From assembly GCA_963835595.1 (NCBI GenBank), contig CAWIGL010000002.1:124001-188000 (forward strand): a stretch of DNA of 64,000 bases, written 5' to 3'. The DNA comes from CAWEPK01 sp963835595 (GTDB lineage: Bacteria; Desulfobacterota; Syntrophorhabdia; Syntrophorhabdales; WCHB1-27). Below the pieces are notes generated by a model that worked only from the letters and a program-made list of their open reading frames with translations, was not told the origin of the DNA and searched no databases. Position numbers and translations under genes: made by a program. Below, piece by piece: positions 17,120-26,131 of the stretch; the stretch's first letter is position 1, and each line of letters opens with the position of its first letter.

Positions 17120-19897
17120 GTGCCGATGGAGCATAAGGGCAACGGGGGCGAGGCGGGCGGGTCCGGCGGGGCAGGCGTCAATATGCCGAACCCGAGGGTA
17201 ATCAAGGCCTTCGGGGCCTTTATCCTCTTCCTGGTCCTCCTCGGCATAGTGTCGAAGGCGTCCGGCTGGCTGGTGGACTGGCTCTGGATGGTGGAGCTCG
17301 GGTACAGCCCCCTGTTCTTGCGCCTCATATGGATAAAGCTCCTGCTTTTCGCGGTCGCCTTCGCATTCGTATTCCTCTACCTCTGGATCAACCTCAAACT
17401 GGCGGCAGGCAGGCAAAAGGGCGGCTTCATCCAGTACCAGGCCGAGGACATGGCCGATGTCTACGAGTTCCGCAGGGGCGCACGGCCGGCCGGGATCATA
17501 GCCATTGCCATAGCGGTCATTCCGGCCCTCATCTTCGGCCTCGGCTTCTCTTCCGCCTGGGACACCTTCTTAAGATACCTGTGGGGCGGCCCCTTCGGCC
17601 GCGTTGACCCGCTTTTCGGACACGACATCGCCTTCTATATGTTCAGCCTCCCGGCTTACGGCGCGATCCAGGGCAGCCTGTCGGGCCTCACGTTCCTGGC
17701 GATTCCCATCACCTTCGCGGGTTACTTCCTTTACAGACAGATCAGGCTCAGCCCCGAGTCGCTCAAGAACGCCCGGATGTTCATCCACCTGTCGGTCCTC
17801 TTCGTCATCTTCCTCATCGTCTGGGGGGCGGGCCACTACCTCTCGATATTCGGCTTGCTGTACGAGAAAAGGGGGGCGGTCTTCGGAGCAGGCTACACGG
17901 ACTACCACATGGTGCGCATCGGACTCTGGATCATGATGGGGGCGACCGCGCTCCTTGCGGCGCTCGTCCTGTGGAACCTGAAGCGGAGGGCGATAAAGGT
18001 CATACTCGCGGGGGCAGGCGGCTACATCGTCCTCATGGTGATCGTCCTCGGCATCCTTCCCGCCGTTATCCAGTCTTACGTCGTGCAGCCCAACGAGCTT
18101 TCCCTGGAAAAGCCCTTCCTGGAGCACAACATCGCCCTCACCAGGCAGGCGTATCAGCTCGACAGGGTGGAGGAGCGCCCCTTCGCAGCCCTCGACGACC
18201 TTTCTGCCGCCGCCGTCGCCCGCAACTCTGATACCTTGAAAAACGTCCGCCTCTGGGACTGGAGGCCGGTGCTCCAGACCTTCAGGCAGACGCAGGAGAT
18301 GAGGCTCTACTACCGTTTCTATCAGGTGGACGTAGACCGCTACCACTTGCCCGGCGAAGGCTACAGGCAGGTGATGGTCTCGGCCAGGGAGCTATCCGAG
18401 CAGGTGTTCCAGCAGGCGAGGACGTGGGTCAACCAGCACCTGGAGTTTACCCACGGCTACGGGCTCGCGATGAGCTACGTGTCGGAGATCACTCAGGAAG
18501 GCTTCCCGCGCATGATCGTGAAGGACGTCCCTCCCGAATCGACCCTGCTCAAGATCGACCGGCCGGCCATCTACTACGGCGAAAATATGAGCGGCTACGC
18601 CATCGTGAGGACGGGAGTCGAGGAGTTCGACTACCCCAAAGGCGACAAGAACGTCTATACGAGCTACGCGGGCACTGGCGGCATCCCCCTGGCCGGCTTC
18701 TGGAAAAAGCTGCTCTTCAGCTGGGAGTTGATGGACTCGAACATCCTCATATCGGGCTACATCAAGCCTGACTCCAGGATACAGCTCTACAGGACGGTAC
18801 GCGAGCGGATCGGCCGGATCGTCCCGTTCCTATCGCTCGACCCCGACCCCTACCTCGTGCTGGCGAGCGGAAAGCTTTTCTGGATACAGGACTGCTACAC
18901 CACATCCTCCCGCTACCCGTATTCGGACCCGTACAGCAGCAGGCTCAACTACATCCGCAACCCGGTAAAGGCGGTCGTGGACGCATACAACGGCGCCGTC
19001 ACGTTCTACGTGAGCGACCCTGACGACCCGGTCCTCGCCGCATACGCCCGCGCCTTCCCCGGCACCTTCATGCCCGCGTCGAAGATGCCTGAAGACCTGG
19101 CGGCCCACATCAGATACCCGGAGGACATATTCCGCATCCAGTCCGATAGGCTGGTGACCTACCACATGACGGACCCGAGGGTCTTCTACAACAGGGAAGA
19201 CGTATGGGCGCTGCCCACGCAGAAGTACGCGGGCAAGACCTCCGCTATGGACCCGTACTACGCGCTCATCAGGCTGCCCGGCGAGCAGGACCTCCAGTTC
19301 CTCGTCATGCTCCCCATGACCCCCTTCAAGCGGGAGAACATGGTCGCGTGGATGGCCGCAGTCTGCGACAGGCCCGACTACGGCAGGCTGATCGTCTACA
19401 GGCTGCCGAAGGAAAGGCTCATTTACGGCCCGATGCAGGTCGAGGCGATGATCGACCAGGAGCCGACCATATCCCAGCAATTCTCCCTGTGGGACCAGAG
19501 GGGCTCCAGGGTGATCCGGGGCAACCTGCTGGTCATCCCCATAGAAAACTCCTTCCTCTACGTGGAGCCTGTCTATCTAATCGCCGAGGAAGTCAACATC
19601 CCCCAGCTTATAAGGGTGATCGCGGCCTACGGCACCCACGTAGCCATGCAGCCGACGCTTGAGGGCGCAATAAGGTCCGTTTTCAGCGGCATTCCCGCCG
19701 TCGCGCCGGCCGAGGCGGCAGCGGGCGCGAAGGCAGGGGCGAAGGCGCTGGCGGCCCCGCCCGCAGCCCGCCCGTCGCAGGACTACCTCGGCATGGCGCG
19801 CAAGGAGCTCCGCCAGGCGGAAGACGCATTGAAAAAAGGCGACTGGTCCGAATTCGGCAGGGCGATGGGAGAGTTGAGCAAAACTCTGGGGAAATAG
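17120..19897 (+). CDS. UPF0182 family large membrane protein
   Basis: 925 residues, the full length of the COG1615/UPF0182 family, whose function is unknown. Roughly seven N-terminal membrane segments (VIKAFGAFILFLVLLGIVSK, LLLFAVAFAFVFLYLWINL, MFIHLSVLFVIFLIVWGAGH, YIVLMVIVLGILPAVIQSYV) precede a large exported domain. That domain carries family blocks such as QPNELSLEKPFLEHNIALTR, FTHGYGLAMSYVSEITQEG, YYGENMSGYAIVRTGVEEFD and VMLPMTPFKRENMVAWMAA. The C-terminus has an Ala-rich linker and a helix (LRQAEDALKKGDWSEFGRAM). GTG 17120 follows GGAGGG. No frameshift over 2.8 kb. Confidence 0.93.
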   Translation: MPMEHKGNGGEAGGSGGAGVNMPNPRVIKAFGAFILFLVLLGIVSKASGWLVDWLWMVELGYSPLFLRLIWIKLLLFAVAFAFVFLYLWINLKLAAGRQKGGFIQYQAEDMADVYEFRRGARPAGIIAIAIAVIPALIFGLGFSSAWDTFLRYLWGGPFGRVDPLFGHDIAFYMFSLPAYGAIQGSLSGLTFLAIPITFAGYFLYRQIRLSPESLKNARMFIHLSVLFVIFLIVWGAGHYLSIFGLLYEKRGAVFGAGYTDYHMVRIGLWIMMGATALLAALVLWNLKRRAIKVILAGAGGYIVLMVIVLGILPAVIQSYVVQPNELSLEKPFLEHNIALTRQAYQLDRVEERPFAALDDLSAAAVARNSDTLKNVRLWDWRPVLQTFRQTQEMRLYYRFYQVDVDRYHLPGEGYRQVMVSARELSEQVFQQARTWVNQHLEFTHGYGLAMSYVSEITQEGFPRMIVKDVPPESTLLKIDRPAIYYGENMSGYAIVRTGVEEFDYPKGDKNVYTSYAGTGGIPLAGFWKKLLFSWELMDSNILISGYIKPDSRIQLYRTVRERIGRIVPFLSLDPDPYLVLASGKLFWIQDCYTTSSRYPYSDPYSSRLNYIRNPVKAVVDAYNGAVTFYVSDPDDPVLAAYARAFPGTFMPASKMPEDLAAHIRYPEDIFRIQSDRLVTYHMTDPRVFYNREDVWALPTQKYAGKTSAMDPYYALIRLPGEQDLQFLVMLPMTPFKRENMVAWMAAVCDRPDYGRLIVYRLPKERLIYGPMQVEAMIDQEPTISQQFSLWDQRGSRVIRGNLLVIPIENSFLYVEPVYLIAEEVNIPQLIRVIAAYGTHVAMQPTLEGAIRSVFSGIPAVAPAEAAAGAKAGAKALAAPPAARPSQDYLGMARKELRQAEDALKKGDWSEFGRAMGELSKTLGK

Positions 19898-19936
19898 CCA
19901 TTCACTGCATAAGGTAAAACAGCCGTCGGATGGCAA

Positions 19937-20683
19937 TTAATGCGTTCGGCAGTTAGCTACAATCGCCTTATGGAACTCCACCCAGGCTTGTTCGACCCTT
20001 TGCTTGAGTTCAGCTTCCAAGGTGCCAACTGCCGCCCGTTCCTGATCAAATTTGTTGACTACAGAATCGATTAGCTCCTTCTTAATCACTGGAAATCGGA
20101 AGCGTCGAATATCGTCTTCGGTTACTCCTGTTTGGCCGCTTGCACCCGATTCGGCGCGCTGAAATTGAATGTGCCCGAGCGGAGAGGCCAAGAGATATAC
20201 AAGTAAGCGAGGATCGAGGCTGATAGGCCGAAGGATTGCAACATGGCTATCAATAGCATATTCATCTTCAAGATCAAAATAGGCCGGTTTACCTATGCTC
20301 GTTCCACCATCAACCGTCAACAGCACGTCTCGTTTCCTCGGTTTTCTTTCATCCTCTAACTCATCATAGTCTTCTTGACTGATATACCTGCACAGTTCCT
20401 GGCGAATAGAAAGCTGATTAATGCAAATAGTGCTTATTACAGGAATGCCCTCTGGGTCCAAGCTTTCGATGTACTTTGGTTGCGTTCCTTTCACAAAAGC
20501 TTGTGGAAGAAAGTCACCTAAATAGAAGCATTCTACAGAGGAGATAAAGTCATCGAACTGAGAGAATCGTGGTTCTGCCTGCTTAGCATCACATCGAAGT
20601 GTGTGAGATTTACTTATGAGGGAAAGCTTAGTACTCATAACACGTGGTGCTGCGCTCTGCTGTAAATCAAAGTCTATGACCAC
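19937..20683 (-). CDS. Restriction-modification specificity (S) subunit, single-TRD size
   Basis: 248 residues, about half a type I HsdS, so one target-recognition domain plus one coiled-coil arm. Recognisable HsdS blocks: PISLDPRLLVYLLASPLGHI, AESGASGQTGVTEDDIRRFR and FPVIKKELIDSVVNKFDQER with VGTLEAELKQRVEQAW as the helical spacer. It starts 10 bp inside the end of the RM subunit gene, so both are translated together. A short S next to a nuclease-methylase chain is the BcgI (type IIB) arrangement. GC is low, as in the whole RM locus. Confidence 0.8.
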   Translation of the reverse strand: MVIDFDLQQSAAPRVMSTKLSLISKSHTLRCDAKQAEPRFSQFDDFISSVECFYLGDFLPQAFVKGTQPKYIESLDPEGIPVISTICINQLSIRQELCRYISQEDYDELEDERKPRKRDVLLTVDGGTSIGKPAYFDLEDEYAIDSHVAILRPISLDPRLLVYLLASPLGHIQFQRAESGASGQTGVTEDDIRRFRFPVIKKELIDSVVNKFDQERAAVGTLEAELKQRVEQAWVEFHKAIVANCRTH

Positions 20684-21365
20684 TTCGCATCTCTCCTTAT
20701 GAAATCGATGATGCGTTCGGGCATTTCCAAATCGAGTGCAAGTTCAACTTGCTCAGTAGCCAGATGGAGATTAGGCGTTTCTTTCCCGGATGCTAAAGCT
20801 CTGAACTTGCATAGTTGGTTCGGCCGTACACGCTCCTTACGCTTACTAAGCTTATAACCAACCTCATCGACGGCATAAACAGGATATTCGTAATCGTGCT
20901 CTCTACACATCTCTGAAAAAACGTAGTTACGAATCAACAGGCGGAAGCTGGCGAGCTTGAAGAGATTCATATAATAGCTACACGCCTCTTGAGAATTGTC
21001 TACAGATGAAGGTAGGGAAAAACTCATCGGCGCTTTCCCTTTCTTCGTTATTTGCGCCTGCTCGGGAATTACCGATGACAAGTCGTTAAGCACGTAAGCC
21101 TCAATTTCGGCTGGAGAAATATCCTGCCGGCGCCAGGCCTTTAGACGGGTCATGACCTTGGTGACCTGGTCTTCAGCTTTTGCATATAGAGCGGACCAAC
21201 TCTTGTCCCATGATTCGATTTCCGGCTTTACTTTCTTTTGAGCGAACAGAAGACTCGTCAGTGTAGGGGTCTCGATGAACAGATTGCGGGGTAGGGAGAC
21301 AATGGCTCGAATCCAGAAGCAACGATAAAGAAATAGGCGCGCGTCAGCTGCATCGGCAGTATTTA
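20674..21365 (-). pseudogene. RM subunit of BcgI-like system, C-terminal part (split by IS)
   Basis: C-terminal third of the N6-adenine methylase that begins at 23968. Read from the IS junction: NTADAADARLFLYRCFWIRA, IVSLPRNLFIETPTLTSLLF, then AQKKVKPEIESWDKSWSALY and the free-standing frame MTRLKAWRRQDISPAEIEAY to RIIDFIRRDAKWS. Motif text such as PRNLF and LLFAQKK is typical of the methylase end of HsdM-type proteins. Alone this fragment cannot be a methylase. If the element and one TTA copy are removed, the frame joins exactly to the 5' part, giving about 800 residues. Confidence 0.85.
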
Positions 21366-22254
21366 GAGCTTATCCGTAATTAACTTGATTTAAATTCATA
21401 GCCATACTACACTTTAGCGAGGAGGTGGGTATGGCAAAGATCCGCTCATGGGAAGTGTCCGACGAGTTCTGGAAACGTGTCGCACCTTTTATTCCGAAAC
21501 GGGAGCGAGAATCTGGTAAGGCATTCAAAAGGAAGCCCGGCGGCGGCCGTAAAGCTATGTCCCAGCGGCGCGTATTCGAAGGCATCGTCTTTGTGCTGAG
21601 AACCGGATGCCAGTGGAAGTCACTGCCCAGAGAACGGTTCGGAAGCGCAAGCTCCATACACAAGTACTTCCGGCAATGGCTGAAGGGAGGTTTCTTCCTT
21701 GCCCTCTGGCGCGCCGGTCTCGCCGAGTACGATGATATGGAGGGGATCGCCTGGAAGTGGCAGAGCATGGATGGGGCCATCATCAAAGCGCCTCTGGCGC
21801 AAGAGGCAGCCGGTCCGAACCCGACAGACAGGGGGAAAAAAAGGAAGCAAGAGACACCTCCTGGTGGACGGACGTGGCGTCCCGCTGTCGCTGATCGTAA
21901 CAGGGGCCAATCGACATGACGCAAGCCAGCTTACCGCAGTGCTCGATGCCGTCGTTATTCCCCTTCCGAAGAGACAACGATTCTTATACGCAGATAAGGG
22001 ATACGATGGCGAACAGGCTCGCGAGCAGATCCGCATCAGGGGCTACGCTCCGAGGGTCTCACGAAAGAAGCGTAAACGCGGGCGTCCTCCCAAGAACCGG
22101 CGTTGGGTTGTGGAAGCGGCGCACTCCTGGTTCAACAGGTTTCGTAAGCTTCTGGTCAGATATGAGAAGATGTCCGAAAGCTACGAAGCTCTTGTTCATC
22201 TCGCGGCTGCGATTATTTGCTGGAGGAAGGTTGTTGCTATTTACGGATAAGTCC
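21366..22254 (+). mobile_element. IS5-family insertion sequence (IS427/IS1031-like)
   Basis: 889 bp. Terminal inverted repeats match over about 13 of 16 positions (CTTATCCGTAA core at 21369-21379 and, inverted, at 22241-22251). The target site TTA (possibly TTAG) is duplicated at 21363-21365 and 22255-22257. It carries one transposase gene and lies inside the RM methylase gene. Confidence 0.9.
21431..22250 (+). CDS. IS5-family transposase in two frames
   Basis: DDE transposase. Frame one runs MAKIRSWEVSDEFWKRVAPF, VFEGIVFVLRTGCQWKSLPR, WQSMDGAIIKAP (first Asp). After a G5A7 run at about 21832-21843 the protein continues in the +1 frame: SKRHLLVDGRGVPLSLIVTG, ANRHD, YADKGYDGEQAREQIR (second Asp) and WVVEAAHSWFNRFRKLLVRY (Glu). 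Some IS5 members use a programmed shift at such a run; an extra base from sequencing would look the same. RBS GGAGGTG precedes the ATG. Confidence 0.88.
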
Positions 22255-23968
22255 TTAGTAGCGACTCGGGAACGACAACGCCCAGCCGCCCCATAGGCTT
22301 GAGCAATTGGAACCATCTTTCTAAAAAGAGGGCTTCGCTTGTGGCATTCTCCTTAAGGCTAAAAGCCTTCGCGATGGAAGCTTTGGTGTCGGAAGCTATG
22401 GTAATACCAAAAGGGGGATTTGAAACAACGACATCAAAAGTCTCAACAACGTCAGGTCTGTATCGCGAACGGGGTATTGTACGATGTGGCTCAGAGAGAG
22501 GTTTGAGTTTATCGTCATTGAACGCCGAAAAAGGTTTAAGGGCGTCATACTTGAAAACATGGACGGAACCATCACCATGCAGGACCATGTTAATCTTAGC
22601 GGTTATAGCCATAATGAATTTTGGGTCCATGCCGTACATAAAATGTTCAGCCCAATAATTAGGCGTTGAGTCCGACATTCGGGCCTCAAAAAACTGCTGA
22701 GCATCCATATCAGCAACAAGACTATCTCGGCGAGAACGGATGGCATTGGTTATTATATGCATAGCTCTAAGCAAGAATGTGCCAGAACCACAAGCAGGGT
22801 CAATTATATACGGTAAACGGTTTTCGGGATGAGTCGCTGTTTTCCAAGTATCGACCGTCAGGGTATCCAGGTTGATTGCTTCCAAGATAAAGTGAACCAG
22901 ATTGGCGTGAGTAAAATACATTCCTTTATCTTGTTTAAACCCAGTACGCAATATTTCTTCAAAAAAAGCGCCAATAATATCGCCGTGTAATGCCGCTCCT
23001 CTCGTCAAGCACATACCTTGAAGAACCTTAACCACCGTCTTTACCCTTTCGGGCGGGAATTCTTTCGCATTTATCTCGTCAGGTTCAGGTACATTAGGTT
23101 CTATATATCTCTTGTAGGCCGACTTGTAGAGGTCATTTACTCGACTAAAAGTCTCTAAGGCAGGTTCTTCTCTATCCTTCCTGAAAAAAATCTGAAAATT
23201 ATACTCATGACCCTTTTTTGTCTGCCGTTCATCAAGTATTTTGGCGAGCAAGCATTTCATCAAATTTGTAAAAAGAGTATTGTCGGGGTGTTCCCCGAAA
23301 AATTCAGCATGAAAGGTCGCAGCCGCTGCGCGAAAATCTGCTTGCGTACAGTCAAGTCTCAGATCATTCTTACCACCGCTCACAAAGGGTTCATGTTCCG
23401 GGTCGGAGTAGCGTATGGGAAAAGTATTCGAGTGAGGACGACCGTTATTGACCCAGGTATCATACGACTGATGTTTCGACCTATCGACGCAGATTAGTTG
23501 AAGTTTTGGCTTGTTCCCACTAGATAAGATTGTTGCAAAAACAAGCAGCCGCACGGCACCGATCAATGGTGCTGTCCCGAAAAGCTGATACTTGATGTAT
23601 TCATCCTTCTTGGCATGGAAATCATCGGGAGCCTTAAATTCCCAAGCGGCGAAGGGGAGATCGTCATTATCAAAGATCACCAGGTCTACTTCGTCGTGCT
23701 TTGAGGCCGGATGGCCATGTTTGTAGTATTTTTCTATGTACAGAGAATCAGGCTCGTACTTAAATTCTGCGCTCGTCAAGATACATAAAGTCAGCGCCCT
23801 AACCAACTCCTCGATGGTAGCAGCTCTTTGGTGGGACTCGTCACAACGGATTGCATTGCTATAGGTAATCTGGCTGTTCACCCGATCAATTGAAACTATT
23901 GTTTGCCTACGATCAATTTCCTCGATACGGTCAAAGTACCAATTCTTCTCTGATTCGGTTACCGGCAT
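22255..23968 (-). pseudogene. RM subunit of BcgI-like system, N-terminal part (nuclease plus methylase, split by IS)
   Basis: N-terminal two thirds of a combined restriction-modification chain. Residues ~85-125 hold a PD-(D/E)xK-like nuclease site (DEVDLVIFDN, then AAWEFKAP). A helical linker follows, then the gamma-class N6-adenine methylase: motif I DPACGSGTFLLRAM and motif IV VVSNPPFGI. The frame ends artificially at LLRTYP, where the IS inverted repeat supplies a stop. Upstream of the insertion the frame is undamaged over 1.7 kb, which argues for a recent insertion. With the IS in place the locus should lack activity. Confidence 0.88.
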
Positions 23969-24255
23969 CTTCTATTGTCCGCGGCTTTCGATAATCGTAA
24001 ATCTTATAACAACGGCAGGAGTGAACGGTCTTAAGAAACTAAACAGGCTCTCCCTACCCTTTGTGCAGTGCTCACACACCCATTCCCGTAGTTATTGATT
24101 GTATCACGCGCCATCGGTTCGGTCGAGCAAAATCTATTCTTCCACAAAGCCGTCCATCGCTTGGTCCCCTCCCCCGCCCCGTGCAATTGTTAATACAACA
24201 ACTCCGCGCCTCGCCCCTTTCTCCGGTTCTCAAGCCCCTCCAACCGCTCTATCCG

Positions 24256-24293
24256 AATACAAGGGGCTGCCCAGAAGGGCAGCCCCTTGTATT
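24256..24293. other. Perfect 17-bp palindrome
   Basis: Arms 24256-24272 and 24277-24293 match without error around an AGAA loop. No U-run follows on either strand, so it is not a standard terminator. Sits between the RM locus and repeat copy D. Confidence 0.7.
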
Positions 24294-24335
24294 ACCGTCT
24301 CGATTTTACCGCTCACGGACCAGCCTTCGTCCTTC

Positions 24336-24462
24336 GGCGGCGCAGGTAAGGATGCAGATGTGGATGGAGTGCGAGCCTTGTCGGGCTGAGGCTGTACTTT
24401 TGTGGTACGCCGAAGCCCACAAGGCGAGCAGGACGCCGCAGATGCGCCTTAGATGCGCCGCC
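24336..24462. repeat. Structured intergenic repeat family 1, copy D
   Basis: 127 bp. Outer stem GGCGGCGCA (24336-24344) with TGCGCCGCC (24454-24462); inner stems GCCTTGT with ACAAGGC, GGGCT with AGCCC, GGC with GCC; centre GTAC (24394-24397), loop TTTTGTG, GTAC (24405-24408). The best-paired of the four copies. Confidence 0.78.
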
Positions 24463-24468
24463 CTAATA

Positions 24469-24507
24469 AAATGAGGGCCGGGACAGTTTTTGTCCCGGCC
24501 CTCATTT
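24469..24507 (-). terminator. Terminator of the FAD/Fe-S oxidoreductase operon
   Basis: 17-bp arms (24469-24485 with 24491-24507) around a 5-nt loop, 3 bases past the stop of the last gene. On the minus strand the stem ends in ATTTTATTA. Confidence 0.85.
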
Positions 24508-24510
24508 ATG

Positions 24511-26121
24511 CTACCACTTAGGCATGGGGAGTTTCTTGGGCGACTCCCAATCCTTCATCTTTTTCATCCACGGCGCCCTGTTGACAAACTCGTCATGCGC
24601 CAGAGGTACGGGCGGATGGCATACCCAGAGCGGGTCGAACTCGTCCTTCACCTTGAGCAGGAATATGTGGTAGTTCGGCCCGTACTTCGGCCCCGTAAGG
24701 TACATCGGCTGGAGAGGTCCGAGGAGCGACGTGTAGTAGCGCTCCTTGATGTTCATCTTCGACGTATCCACGTAGAACTGGTCGACGCCGTTCGTGTCCT
24801 CGTCGTGGTCCCAGTATATCAGGAATTCCGAGTAGCCCTGGTGGCCCAGCTCGAAGCTCTGGAACCATCCGGGGTCGCCGTAGTCGGGCATCAGCGGAGG
24901 CGTGTAGCCCTTCTTCACCTTCGCGTAGCTCTCGCCGTGGGCGGTCGCCTGCGAGAGCGACTCGATGATATAATCGACAGACATATAGGAGCCGCACATG
25001 AGCCACATGCCCGCCGAGTCCGCGTTCTTGAGCCACGATTCATCCGTAGGCTTGGTCGGCCTCGGTATGCCGCCCAGCTCCGTCATGATGTCGGTAATGA
25101 CCCTTTCGTCGTACTCCATCTGCTCCTCGGAGGTGAAGCCGATGAGCAGCACGCGGAGTATGTGGAAGTTCTTGATCCTGTCCGGGCTCTCCTTGCCCCA
25201 GAGGTCCCAGAACTCTTCCTTGCACTCGGCCTTCGCGATGGCCCTCCAAAAGAGGGGCACCTTCGTAACCGCGCCGCCGACCTCCGCGTGGCCTATCGCG
25301 ACCATGCCCTTCACCTGGGCCTCCTTGGTCGGCATCTGGAAGTTGATCCATTTTACACGCTTTTCGGGCAGCGCAAGGGCCGTGTTGGGCGAGATGCCCG
25401 TAGGCTCCAGCCTTTCCGGCTGGAAGGGCAGTATCTTCACGGCCATCTTCGTGACGATGCCGAGGCACCCGCGCAGGCCCGTAAAGCCCCTTAACAGGCC
25501 CCTCAGGTCGGGGCCGGGGCCATCGCCCCAGAAGGGGTCGTCGCCTACCGCGAGCGAGCCCATCCTGACGAGCTCTCCGTCTGGAAGGACAATCTCCGTC
25601 CCGAGGATCCTCCTGTGGGGCAGGCCGACCCTGTGCGACAGGGGCGACCAACCGTCGCCTATCATGTTGGCGATGACGGACGCCTGCGCGCCGCCGCCGC
25701 CGATGATGCCGTAGCCGCCGTGCTTGAAGGCCTCTTCCTGGAAGGGCGAGTAGACGACGCCGGTGCCGACGACTGCGTAAAGGTGTTTTTCGTCGATCTC
25801 GTAATCGTTCAGCCGCTTCAGGTCGACGAGGAGCTCGTTCTCCACGTGGCAGTGAGAGCGCGGCCCGTAAAAGCCCGTGCTGTAAGGGACATAGGGGACC
25901 TTGTAGCGGTTGCAGATCCGCACGATCTTCTGCACTTCTTCCGTGTTCCTGGGCAATATCACGACGGCGGGTATCGTCGTCATGACCCTTTCGTAACCGC
26001 AGCCGGCCTCATACCCACCGGGCCCCGACCTGTATCCCTCGCAGATGGCGGGGTCATCGGAGATGTATTTTTCGCCGACGACCGATTTCAGCGCGTTGAA
26101 TGTTTCTTTAGATATAGGCAT
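24511..26121 (-). CDS. FAD-linked oxidase (GlcD / vanillyl-alcohol oxidase-like), 536 aa
   Basis: Flavoprotein of the FAD_binding_4 superfamily. The PP-loop FAD site spans PAVVILPRNTEEVQKIVRIC, VPYVPYSTGFYGPRSHCHVE and ELLVDLKRLNDYEIDEKHLY; the second part is GGYGIIGGGGAQASVIANMI with LGTEIVLPDGELVRMG. The C-terminal cap (ARMS-type) ends at WMKKMKDWESPKKLPMPKW. The substrate is unknown; the family includes glycolate/lactate and 4-alkylphenol oxidising enzymes. It is the third gene of an operon (FAD oxidase, Fe-S protein, FAD oxidase) and lies 10 bases after the Fe-S gene. No frameshift. Confidence 0.85.
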   Translation of the reverse strand: MPISKETFNALKSVVGEKYISDDPAICEGYRSGPGGYEAGCGYERVMTTIPAVVILPRNTEEVQKIVRICNRYKVPYVPYSTGFYGPRSHCHVENELLVDLKRLNDYEIDEKHLYAVVGTGVVYSPFQEEAFKHGGYGIIGGGGAQASVIANMIGDGWSPLSHRVGLPHRRILGTEIVLPDGELVRMGSLAVGDDPFWGDGPGPDLRGLLRGFTGLRGCLGIVTKMAVKILPFQPERLEPTGISPNTALALPEKRVKWINFQMPTKEAQVKGMVAIGHAEVGGAVTKVPLFWRAIAKAECKEEFWDLWGKESPDRIKNFHILRVLLIGFTSEEQMEYDERVITDIMTELGGIPRPTKPTDESWLKNADSAGMWLMCGSYMSVDYIIESLSQATAHGESYAKVKKGYTPPLMPDYGDPGWFQSFELGHQGYSEFLIYWDHDEDTNGVDQFYVDTSKMNIKERYYTSLLGPLQPMYLTGPKYGPNYHIFLLKVKDEFDPLWVCHPPVPLAHDEFVNRAPWMKKMKDWESPKKLPMPKW

Positions 26122-26131
26122 GAGTCCCTCC

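Noticed and set aside
24061..24474. Short plus-strand frames at 24061-24474
   Set aside because: They translate the palindrome and repeat copy D; no ribosome site or protein signature.
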